Source of the DNA: an uncultured Chitinophagaceae bacterium
GTDB lineage: Bacteria; Bacteroidota; Bacteroidia; Chitinophagales; Chitinophagaceae
DNA length: 35,100 bases
Direction: 5' to 3'
NCBI GenBank assembly: GCA_946885665.1
Contig: CAMPGT010000009.1
Location: 1-35,100, forward strand
Shown: positions 17,501 to 24,316 of the stretch, piece after piece
How the letters are laid out: each line of letters opens with the position of its first letter
Position numbering within the stretch: position 1 is the first letter of the stretch
Notes under the pieces: model-generated
Database searches by the model: none
Seen by the model: only the letters and a program-made list of their open reading frames with translations
What the model was told of the DNA's origin: nothing
Translations under genes and position numbers: made by a program

Positions 17501-17786
17501 AAGAGGACGCCGGCAATTCGATGGTGCCATAACCCACGTAACTAAAAACAAGTGTTGCGCCGGCAGGCGCATTGATACTGAAATTACCATCGGCGTCAGT
17601 GGTTACAGAATTATTCGTTCCCCTAACTGTAACAGTAACGCCCTGCAGGGAAGTATTGTTCACATTATCCGTTACAACACCTCTTACGGGCATCTGCGCA
17701 TAGGCCGACATTGTTATGCAACTGATAATGATCAAAAGCGCGGGAAATTTCAGCAGGCTTCTTGTTCGCCGGATGATTTCACTCAT
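14544..17786 (-). CDS. SusC/RagA TonB-dependent transporter (no STN domain), paired with SusD
   Basis: From the ATG at 17786 (a TTG at 17792 adds two residues) the protein has 1080 residues. A signal peptide (to about residue 31, AYA-Q) is followed by a carboxypeptidase-regulatory-like domain (about 34-108). The TonB-box-like EVVVVGYG is at about 112-119, then the plug with VRIRGVSTFG and VLKDASASAIYGVRAANGVV, and a 22-strand-type barrel ending in an aromatic residue (KATF). It is the outer-membrane channel that imports the glycan bound by SusD. It is closely similar over its whole plug and barrel to the upstream STN-containing SusC, indicating tandem duplication. There is no STN domain, so it should not signal to FecR. 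Confidence 0.95.
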   Translation of the reverse strand: MSEIIRRTRSLLKFPALLIIISCITMSAYAQMPVRGVVTDNVNNTSLQGVTVTVRGTNNSVTTDADGNFSINAPAGATLVFSYVGYGTIELPASSSGPMSVNLSSSTEGLSEVVVVGYGERSKRDITSAISTVHAKDIAKSTALSPELALQGQMTGVNVTSGGGNPTARPTVRIRGVSTFGSADPLYVIDGVPFIEGGAGAVVDPVNDPTRRGPVNIYTIVNPNDIESISVLKDASASAIYGVRAANGVVLITTKQGKRGKVHVELNAQYGIQQVPKKIDVLKTPEYTKFYTDIYNANPDINNNVAVPIEDAEFFGPLWNPSNPGYIGNRGFYDWQDAVINDNSQLQDYNLRASGGTENTIYNFSVGYANNDGPFVGYNAERYSLSTNLVSKIGKFVEVGMNLRGVRTDTKNPGANASLDVYKAAPWQQIYDANGPKGYAPLWALTAPLTPADFSKTSLYGQQYVAYQNVLGDLATSERNMQNQTALGSGYIQLQPVAGLKIKGTLNGQQTNIFNKNYVNFDNWWFGENPASPYGILPDAQEGTRPSQLDVGTSTTVSWMKAVNVDYTKDFGDHHVNVTLDASKQDYKWTNTGVGRPILSEDPNLRYFSVTGEEKGYYELRAAYTLIGYLARVSYNFNSQYYIEGVVRRDGSSRLAPGKRFRTFPAGSIGWRISNEKFMENASFVNDLKIRAGYGEVGNEQTTAGWKYISIAGVVPPSYTLGNPQTNNIGIAYVNFPNQELTWEIGRTLNVGFDAMLFNNKVNFSMDYYHKKTIGIIQNVQLAPTSGIQSLADLNIADVSNRGFEFQLGYSKTFGEFGLSFSGNLTTVKNEVLKLANHTALRGSGLEEGLPIGFIYGYKVGGIFQDQADIDKYNQSVTDQSSSEQAPGDIYYQNLYGAPTPGSTKVNTVPDSLLNDNDRTYLGKTIPGYYGGFTVSGTFRNFDLSVFFQGRGDVQKYNGFRAEGEGMNGYGRNQLSTVLNAWTPDNRNTSLPRAVYGDPNGNLRTSDRFVENAGFLRLQNLQLGYSIPQKLLQKTNAISSLRLYVTGINLFTITEWSGIDPENDLYPSTRQFLFGVKATF

Positions 17787-17826
17787 AAACAAGCAGTTTT
17801 TATTTTGGTAGTATGAATTGATGATA

Positions 17827-17870
17827 CCAAATTATACCTGCCCAAAAGATAAACTATGCTCTACTATGCT
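17827..17870 (-). promoter_or_regulatory. Possible promoter region with paired direct repeats ahead of the second SusC
   Basis: The 140-bp gap between the SusC genes is the largest inside the locus. On the plus strand ACTATGCT occurs at 17853-17860 and again at 17863-17870, an exact 8-bp direct repeat one helical turn apart. Just downstream in the minus-strand direction lies TATAATTTGG (17836-17827), resembling a -10/-7 element, about 40 bp before the ATG. A secondary promoter with an upstream activator site is an inference. Confidence 0.35.
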
Positions 17871-17926
17871 GTAGAATTGAAGCGTGCATCTGCCTGAATA
17901 TTAGTGCAATAATTACCTCTATATTA

Positions 17927-20900
17927 TTACTGGAATGAAGCCTTTATGCCGGCGAAAAATTGCCTTGTGTTGGGAAACGCATCGTCTTCCGGATCCAGTC
18001 CGCTGTAATTCGTTATCGTAAAAAGGTTGTTCGCCGCCATGAATAAACGTACGCTTTGTACCGCATCTATTTTTCGGAGCCATCCGGCAGGAAGTGAATA
18101 ACCCACCTGCACATGCTGCAAACGAATGTACCCGGCATTTTCCACGAACCTGTCCGACGTCCGGTTGTTGCTGTTAGGATCATTATACACCGCCCGCGGC
18201 ATATCCGCATCCGGATTTTGCGGCGTCCATCTGTTCATAACGGTAGACAACTGGTTTCTTCCATACTCCTCCATGTTCTCCCCCAGCGCCCTGTCGAAGT
18301 TATATTTCTGCACATCGCCGATGCCCTGGAAAAAGACAGAAAGGTCAAACGATTTGTAAGAAGCGGCGGCTGTAAATCCGTAAAAATATCCAGGTATCGT
18401 TTTGCCGATGCGCGTGCGGTCGTTTGCATTGATGATGCCATCCTTTTCAGGATTGTGACGGGTGCTTCCGGGCTGCGGCGCACCGTACAGATCTTCGAAG
18501 AAAATGTCGCCCGGCCGCTGGTCCGTCGAAATAATATCGGTGTGCGTTTCATTCCACGCCTCGATCTCTTTTTCATCCCTGAATATGCCAGCCTGCTTAT
18601 AACCGTAAATAAACCCTATCGGCAAACCTTCTTCCAACCCCTGTGTTCTCAGCGCCGTGTGATTGGCGAGCTTCAATACTTTATTGTGAACCGTGGTGAA
18701 GTTGACATTAAAGTTGGTTGATACCTGTCCAATAGTTTTATTATAACCTGCCTGCAATTCAATTCCTTTATTCAATACTTCCGCTACATTAATGTCGGAA
18801 GGCACACTGATGCCTGTGCTCGGCGCCAGCTCAACACTCTGAATAATTCCCTTTGTTACCTTATGATAATAATCGGCGGTCAATGAAAACCTGTTGTCAA
18901 ACATTACAGCGTCAAATCCCACATTCACCGTGTAGAGTTTTTCCCACGTAAGGTCGCGGTTCGAAAAATTTGAAAATGCATAAGCAGGATTAACCTGCTG
19001 CGGGTTGCCCAGGTTATACGACGGCCGCACCACGCCGGCAACAGACAGGTATGACCATCCCCCGGTTGTTTGCTCGTTACCAAGAATGCCGTACCCTCCG
19101 CGTATTTTTAAATCATTCACCTGTTGAATTGCATTCATGAACGGTTCCGACGATAATCTCCATCCCGCCGTTGCCGACGGAAATGTTCCCCAGTGCCGGC
19201 CCGGCGCAAAACGCGACGAACCATCTCTGCGAACAACCGCTTCTACGTAATACTTATCATCATAATTATAATTGGCCCTGGCCATGTAGCCAATGAGTGC
19301 ATACGCCGCCCTCAGTTCATAAAAACCTTTTTCTTTTCCCGAAACAGTGAAGTAGCGAAGCGAGGGGTCGTTGGTCAGCACCGAGCTGCTGGCGCCGTTG
19401 CCGGTCCACCGGTAATTTTGTTCGGATGCATCCAGCATCACCCCGAACGCATGCGCATGCTTACTGCAGGAATATTCGATGTTGACAGATCTCAGCAGGC
19501 TGTTGGTGGCGCTGTTTGAAATACTTGCGATACCCGGCTTTGTGCCCGGCACCGGATCGGCCACGTTACTGAAGGGGTTGGGAGGATTTTCGAGGAACCA
19601 CCACTGGTCGAACGCCAGCCACGATTTTTCTGACAACGACGATTGCTGCGCAGCGATTGTTCCGCGCAATTTCAATCCTTTAACCGGCTGCACCTGCAGG
19701 TAGGCCGTTCCCAAACCTGTTTGATTACCGGCAATACGTTCGGTGGTGGCCAACAGTCCATAAATATTTCGGTACGCCACAAATTGCTGTGCGTACAAAC
19801 TGGAGATATTGAACTCATCCGGCGTAATGGGACCATTCAGTTGCCACAACGGTGCAATGCCATAGGGACCGGCAGGGTCGAAAATTTTTTGCCATGGCGC
19901 CGCCCTCCATACATCCATATTTGCATCTATCACACCAGGCGGTGCGTTTTTGGTTGTTTGCTGTATTCCCCGCAGGTTGATACCGGTCTCGATGTATTTT
20001 CCTACCTCGGTATTAACGTTAGCCGAAACGCTGTACCGGCCGGTGTGGTACCCAATGAAAGGGCCGTCGTTTGAAGAATAACCAAGTGAAAAGGAGTAAT
20101 TCGTTTTGTCGGATGCGCCGCTGGCCCTGATGTCGTAGTTACCGATGGCAGAATGATGGTTGATGATGGCGTTTTGCCAGTCGTAAGTCGGATCATTTCC
20201 AAAATAAGATGGATCGGCGGGATTCCAGCGCGGTCCAAATTGCGTTGCTTCGCCGATGGGCAGGGGCACGTTGCCGTTCTTCTCGGGATTGGCATGGTAT
20301 GCTTCGGTGTATAATGAAACATACTCCTGTGTATTGAGCACATCATACGTTTTGGGAATTTTCTGCATACCATATGCGGCACTCAGATCAAGGTGCACCG
20401 GTCCCTTTTTTCCTTTTTTGGTGGTGATGAGCACAACACCGTTTGCGGCGCGCACGCCGTAGATGGCGGCAGCCGCATCTTTCAGCACCGTGATGGATTC
20501 GATATCGTTAGGGTTAATAATCGTGTAGAGGTTGACCGGTCCGCGCCGCGTGGGATCGTTCGTTTTATCTACCGTGGCGCCCGCACCGCCCTCTACCAGC
20601 GGTATGCCGTCGATGATGTAAAGCGGATCGGCGGCGCCGTTCTCACTGAATGTTCCCACACCCCTTATCCGCACGACCGGCCGCGCAGTGGGATTGCTAC
20701 CACCGCTGATAACGCTGACGCCGGCCATTGTTCCCTGCATCGCCATCTGTGGCGACATGGCCTGCGATCGCTCGATCGTTCTGCCGCTGATCACCGACAC
20801 CGCTCCGGTGATGTCTTTTCTTTTTCGTTCACCGTAACCCACCATCACCACTTCGTTCAGATCTTCCACCAGCTCACTCATGCGAACGTTCAGCGGCGTT

Positions 20901-21400
20901 TGCGCACCCACTGCCACGCGTTCGGGCGCGTAACCCACTGCGGTGAACAGCAACACATCGTTGCCGGTGGCGGGTATGGAGTATTGGCCCTTGTTATCGG
21001 TTGCCGTTCGCACGTTTCCGCTTTCTACCGAAACCGTAACACCGGCCAGTTGCTCTTCACCGCGCCCGGTAACGGTGCCGGTAATGGTGCGTGCGGCCGC
21101 TGCCGCCTGTTGCGTAATCACGATAAGGTCCTCGTTGATCCTATACGAAAATCCGGTGTTTTTGAGGATGAGCGGCAACACGTCGGCGATTGCGGCGTTG
21201 CTAACATTCAACGTCACCGGCATATCTGCCGGAAAAATATCGCTGGCGTAAACGAACCTGTAAGGGGATTGCTTTTCGATGGATTGAAATACTTCGGCGA
21301 CCGGCTTTTTCTCAACGTTTAAAGTGATGCCCGAAGTTTGTGAGTAACCTATATTTATCCGCAACAGGAAGAAAAGGATAGTTATTGCGGCCAGTTTCAT
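17927..21400 (-). CDS. STN-containing SusC-like TonB-dependent transducer
   Basis: The ATG at 21400 gives 1157 residues (a TTG at 21406 would add two). After the signal peptide (to about residue 21, GYS-Q) comes an STN domain (about 24-96). Such domains contact FecR-type anti-sigma factors in the periplasm. A carboxypeptidase-regulatory-like domain (about 105-178) and the TonB-box-like EVVMVGYG (about 183-190) precede the plug and barrel. It lies 46 bp after fecR, so it is the likely sensor of the sigma/FecR relay. No SusD gene follows directly; instead a second SusC does. The plug segment reads VLKDAAAAIYG, one residue shorter than the usual VLKDASAxAIYG and than its neighbour. Confidence 0.94.
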   Translation of the reverse strand: MKLAAITILFFLLRINIGYSQTSGITLNVEKKPVAEVFQSIEKQSPYRFVYASDIFPADMPVTLNVSNAAIADVLPLILKNTGFSYRINEDLIVITQQAAAAARTITGTVTGRGEEQLAGVTVSVESGNVRTATDNKGQYSIPATGNDVLLFTAVGYAPERVAVGAQTPLNVRMSELVEDLNEVVMVGYGERKRKDITGAVSVISGRTIERSQAMSPQMAMQGTMAGVSVISGGSNPTARPVVRIRGVGTFSENGAADPLYIIDGIPLVEGGAGATVDKTNDPTRRGPVNLYTIINPNDIESITVLKDAAAAIYGVRAANGVVLITTKKGKKGPVHLDLSAAYGMQKIPKTYDVLNTQEYVSLYTEAYHANPEKNGNVPLPIGEATQFGPRWNPADPSYFGNDPTYDWQNAIINHHSAIGNYDIRASGASDKTNYSFSLGYSSNDGPFIGYHTGRYSVSANVNTEVGKYIETGINLRGIQQTTKNAPPGVIDANMDVWRAAPWQKIFDPAGPYGIAPLWQLNGPITPDEFNISSLYAQQFVAYRNIYGLLATTERIAGNQTGLGTAYLQVQPVKGLKLRGTIAAQQSSLSEKSWLAFDQWWFLENPPNPFSNVADPVPGTKPGIASISNSATNSLLRSVNIEYSCSKHAHAFGVMLDASEQNYRWTGNGASSSVLTNDPSLRYFTVSGKEKGFYELRAAYALIGYMARANYNYDDKYYVEAVVRRDGSSRFAPGRHWGTFPSATAGWRLSSEPFMNAIQQVNDLKIRGGYGILGNEQTTGGWSYLSVAGVVRPSYNLGNPQQVNPAYAFSNFSNRDLTWEKLYTVNVGFDAVMFDNRFSLTADYYHKVTKGIIQSVELAPSTGISVPSDINVAEVLNKGIELQAGYNKTIGQVSTNFNVNFTTVHNKVLKLANHTALRTQGLEEGLPIGFIYGYKQAGIFRDEKEIEAWNETHTDIISTDQRPGDIFFEDLYGAPQPGSTRHNPEKDGIINANDRTRIGKTIPGYFYGFTAAASYKSFDLSVFFQGIGDVQKYNFDRALGENMEEYGRNQLSTVMNRWTPQNPDADMPRAVYNDPNSNNRTSDRFVENAGYIRLQHVQVGYSLPAGWLRKIDAVQSVRLFMAANNLFTITNYSGLDPEDDAFPNTRQFFAGIKASFQ

Positions 21401-21446
21401 AAGCAATGCAATTTTCTTTGCTGCCGGATGCTCAACTGTCCCGCCT

Positions 21447-22577
21447 CTACCCGCCAGATGATATCTTTATAATGTTATCGCCTTCCTTTGTGTAATCAAA
21501 ATGCCGGGATAACTGAAGCGCAGCGAGCACCTCATCTATTGACTTGTTTTCAAATGTACCGGAATACCGGTAACTTTTAACGTCTTCGCCGGCAAAAACC
21601 ACCTGAACGTTGTACCAGTGATTCAGCGCATGCGCAATATCTTCAAACCTCTTGTCATTGAATACAAGCAAACCCTTTGTCCATAATAACTCCTCGGGCG
21701 GCGCCGAGGGCGTTTGGGCAAGAGCCTTCACCTGGTAAGATGCTTTTACCGGGGAAGAAGCTGCTCCCTGCAGCTCTTCATCGTCATCATTGAGCAAGGT
21801 GATTTTCTGGTTCGGTTCGAGTATGATTTTACGCTTATCGCGTTGAATGGTCACTTCTACCGACCCGCTGATAAGCGATGCTTCCGATTCTTTATCGGCG
21901 GGATATGCCCGCACATTGAATACGGTGCCCAGCACCTTTACATCCATGGAAGAGGTGTGGATGATGAATGGCTTTGCGGCATCGTGCGCCACTTCAAAAT
22001 AAGCTTCCCCTTCGAGATACATTTCACGGGTAGAGGTGTTAAAGTCTTCAGCGAGTTTTATGACGCTGCCGGCATTCAGCATCACCTTGCTGCCATCGGC
22101 CAGCTCTACACTCTTCACACCATTCTTTGCATCGGGCCTTGCATATTGCTGAACAATTGAAGAAGTTGCATCTTTTTTGTCGCCTGTAAAATTGAGAAGA
22201 AAGAATGCAAACAGCAAAGAGGCAACTGCCAGGCCGCTGTACCACCAAACTTTTTTTGATGACCTTCGCCGCCCTTCATCCAGGGGCAGACCGGTGTGGC
22301 GTTCGAAAGATGCCATGAAATCCCGCTTATCATTTTCGAACTGCTCCTGTTGAATGTTGCCGTTGAGCATCAGGTACATTGCCCGCGCCTGCTTTACGGC
22401 ATCGTGCTTATGCGGATTGGCTGCCATCCATGCCGACCAGAATTCCACATCTTCCTGGTTAGCGGCAAGGCAGTAGCGCAGGAACGAATCGTCCTGCAAA
22501 AAATCCTCCGCCTCATATGCTTCGAATTGCATTGAATTAATTTTACTATTGAGGGATGGCTGCTCTTGTTTTACCAT
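21447..22577 (-). CDS. FecR-family anti-sigma factor
   Basis: The 376-residue protein has a cytoplasmic N-terminal region (1-108), one membrane helix (about 110-130, VWWYSGLAVASLLFAFFLL), a periplasmic FecR domain (about 150-245, with LADGSKVMLNAGS and GEAYFEVAHDAAKPFIIHT) and a C-terminal DUF4974-type domain (about 305-374). It should hold the adjacent ECF sigma factor inactive until the STN domain of the partner SusC signals. The start at 22577 is supported by an AGGA sequence 5 bp upstream, overlapping the sigma stop region. The ATG at residue 16 is an alternative. Gap to the sigma gene is 13 bp. Confidence 0.94.
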   Translation of the reverse strand: MVKQEQPSLNSKINSMQFEAYEAEDFLQDDSFLRYCLAANQEDVEFWSAWMAANPHKHDAVKQARAMYLMLNGNIQQEQFENDKRDFMASFERHTGLPLDEGRRRSSKKVWWYSGLAVASLLFAFFLLNFTGDKKDATSSIVQQYARPDAKNGVKSVELADGSKVMLNAGSVIKLAEDFNTSTREMYLEGEAYFEVAHDAAKPFIIHTSSMDVKVLGTVFNVRAYPADKESEASLISGSVEVTIQRDKRKIILEPNQKITLLNDDDEELQGAASSPVKASYQVKALAQTPSAPPEELLWTKGLLVFNDKRFEDIAHALNHWYNVQVVFAGEDVKSYRYSGTFENKSIDEVLAALQLSRHFDYTKEGDNIIKISSGG

Positions 22578-22590
22578 GAAATCCTGATCA

Positions 22591-23205
22591 TTATTGTAAT
22601 AAACACATAAATAATACGCTAACTGCCCGCACGATCGACAGTTTGCTCTTCCCCTTCACCAACATTTCCGTCTTCAGCGTTTTGAGTGCGGTAAAAATGA
22701 TATTGTAGGCCGTCCGCTTCGTAATGTTGCAGCCGGCGGCAATTTCATCATAGTCTTTGTTCTCAAAAAATCGCAGGTTCAGCAATTCTTTCTCGCGTTC
22801 CGTAAGCTGCTCCATGGCACGCCGCAGCGTTTCGCGCACCTCAACATCCGACTGCAATGCTATAAGATATTGTTCATAAGAAGGTTCGGGCTCCTGGCCG
22901 TTCTGCAGTTGCTGGTACTTCGCGAGCCGGGTGGCATCTGTTTGCCATTCTTTCAGCACTTCATGTTTCATGCAGGTGAGCAGGTAGGAACGGATGTTTT
23001 GAACGGGGGGCAGCTTCTTCCTGTTGTCCCACAACCGTAGCAGCACCTGTGTAATGCAGTCTTTCGTAAGCGCCTGGTTACCTGTCATTTTCACGCCGAA
23101 GTTCGTGAGGCCAACGTAATGAACCTCATACAATGCCAGCATGGCCGCGCGTTCACCCGCCCGTAGGCCGTCCCAAATGTCAGTATCGCTTGTGAAGGAG
23201 GGCAT
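22591..23205 (-). CDS. ECF RNA polymerase sigma-70 factor (FecI-like)
   Basis: I place the start at the ATG at 23205 (204 residues, MPSFTSDTDIWDGL), because the longer frame to 23319 overlaps the divergent regulator and its extra 38 residues look non-coding. Region 2 covers about residues 10-75, including DCITQVLLRLWDNR and LLTCMKHEVLKEW. Region 4 (about 125-185) includes LTEREKELLNLRFFENKDYD and a helix-turn-helix with ITKRTAYNII. It heads the sigma/FecR/STN-SusC relay that should activate the SusC/SusD genes. Unusually, region 4 is followed by about 15 hydrophobic residues (SIVRAVSVLFMCLLQ) at the very C-terminus, which may contact the membrane or FecR. Confidence 0.92.
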   Translation of the reverse strand: MPSFTSDTDIWDGLRAGERAAMLALYEVHYVGLTNFGVKMTGNQALTKDCITQVLLRLWDNRKKLPPVQNIRSYLLTCMKHEVLKEWQTDATRLAKYQQLQNGQEPEPSYEQYLIALQSDVEVRETLRRAMEQLTEREKELLNLRFFENKDYDEIAAGCNITKRTAYNIIFTALKTLKTEMLVKGKSKLSIVRAVSVLFMCLLQ

Positions 23206-23219
23206 TTCAATTAAAACTA

Positions 23220-23253
23220 CGAAAATACCGCAGGTTTCATAGTAAAAACCGGC
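23220..23253. promoter_or_regulatory. 24-bp dyad operator next to the sigma-gene promoter candidate
   Basis: In the 91-bp gap between the divergent sigma and regulator genes, GCAGGTTT (23230-23237) and AAACCGGC (23246-23253) form an interrupted palindrome with 7 of 8 pairs matching around an 8-bp centre. On the minus strand the near-consensus -7 sequence TATTTTCG (23227-23220, one mismatch to TAnnTTTG) follows directly, so the dyad covers the -33 region of the sigma promoter. This is where a dimeric GntR/LacI-type repressor from the adjacent gene would be expected to bind. The binding itself is inferred. Confidence 0.55.
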
Positions 23254-23296
23254 AGCTAAGTTATCCATAGTACAACGCTCCATTAAACTCGATTGT

Positions 23297-24316
23297 ATGC
23301 CGGCCATATTTGACATCAATTCAAAGAGAAGAACGCCTAAGTATCAGCAAATTGTCAACTCCGTTACCAAAGCCATCAGGGAAGGAAAATTCAAGATGGG
23401 CGACAGGCTGTTTTCCATCAATGAGCTCAGCAGTGAGTGCAGCCTCTCACGCGACACGGTACAAAAAGCGTACGACCTCCTCGAAAAAGAAAAGATCATT
23501 GAAGCTGTAAAAGGCAAAGGCTTCTATATCTACCGTACCGATGTACTGTCGCGCTACCGCGTGCTGCTGATCTTCAATAAGCTGAGCAATTATAAAAAGA
23601 TGATTTATGATTCATTCGTGGAAACGATGGGCAATACGGGCATCGTTGATCTGCGCATCCATCATTGCGATGCCAGGGTATTGGAAGACATTATCAGCAA
23701 GAGTCATTGTGAATACGACCATTACGTGATCATGCCTCATTTTTACGAGCAAGCTTCCGCCGCCAGGGAGATCATCAGCAAAATACCGCGCGAAAAACTA
23801 TTGTTCCTCGACAAGGACCTTTCGCTTGGTGGCTGGCAGTGCCGCGGCGTTTTCCAGGATTTTGAAAACGATATACGCAATGCCCTCATCACAGGACTCA
23901 CCGCGCTTCATAAATACAAAAAACTCATCTATGTGCAGCCTTCGTTAACACCCCATCCTTCCGAAATTGGAAAAGGGTTCAGAAGGTTTTGCGGCGAATA
24001 CGGATTCGCATCTGAGACCATCAGCGATATTTACAGCGATCACGAGGTGAGGCGCGGCAACGCCTACATCGTTATTGAAGAAACCGACCTCGCCGGCCTG
24101 ATCAGCCGTTGCAGGCAGAAAAAACTAACCGTCGGGAAAGATGTGGGTATCATTTCCTATAATGAAACGCCCATTAAGAATTTGCTGCTCGACGGCATTA
24201 CGGTGATCTCCACCGATCATGCACGCATGGGAGAAACCGCAGCGCGGATGATCATGGACGAAATGAACGAAAGAATTAAAATTCCCTTTCAGCTTATTTT
24301 GAGGAACTCGCTGTAA
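23297..24316 (+). CDS. GntR-type HTH regulator with LacI-like sugar-binding domain
   Basis: The 339-residue protein joins a GntR-type winged helix-turn-helix (about 14-80, with YQQIVNSVTKAIREGKFKMG and SLSRDTVQKAYDLLEKEKII) to a periplasmic-binding-protein-like effector domain (about 87-339) as in LacI/GalR proteins. This is the architecture of AraR of Bacillus subtilis. The C-terminal segment VGIISYNETPIKNLLLDGIT followed by ISTDHARMGETAARMI matches the LacI-type effector pattern. It is divergent from the sigma gene, and the shared gap holds a palindrome, so autoregulation and control of the whole locus are likely. The effector is probably a sugar or sugar phosphate from the imported glycan. 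The stop codon abuts that of the next gene. Confidence 0.88.
   Translation: MPAIFDINSKRRTPKYQQIVNSVTKAIREGKFKMGDRLFSINELSSECSLSRDTVQKAYDLLEKEKIIEAVKGKGFYIYRTDVLSRYRVLLIFNKLSNYKKMIYDSFVETMGNTGIVDLRIHHCDARVLEDIISKSHCEYDHYVIMPHFYEQASAAREIISKIPREKLLFLDKDLSLGGWQCRGVFQDFENDIRNALITGLTALHKYKKLIYVQPSLTPHPSEIGKGFRRFCGEYGFASETISDIYSDHEVRRGNAYIVIEETDLAGLISRCRQKKLTVGKDVGIISYNETPIKNLLLDGITVISTDHARMGETAARMIMDEMNERIKIPFQLILRNSL

Noticed and set aside
18113..20462. Antisense ORFs opposite the STN-SusC gene
   Set aside because: They mirror a clearly conserved transporter and have Cys/His/Arg-rich products typical of shadow frames.
23206..23319. N-terminal extension of the sigma factor
   Set aside because: It overlaps the divergent regulator and covers the palindrome; region 2 is complete from the ATG at 23205.
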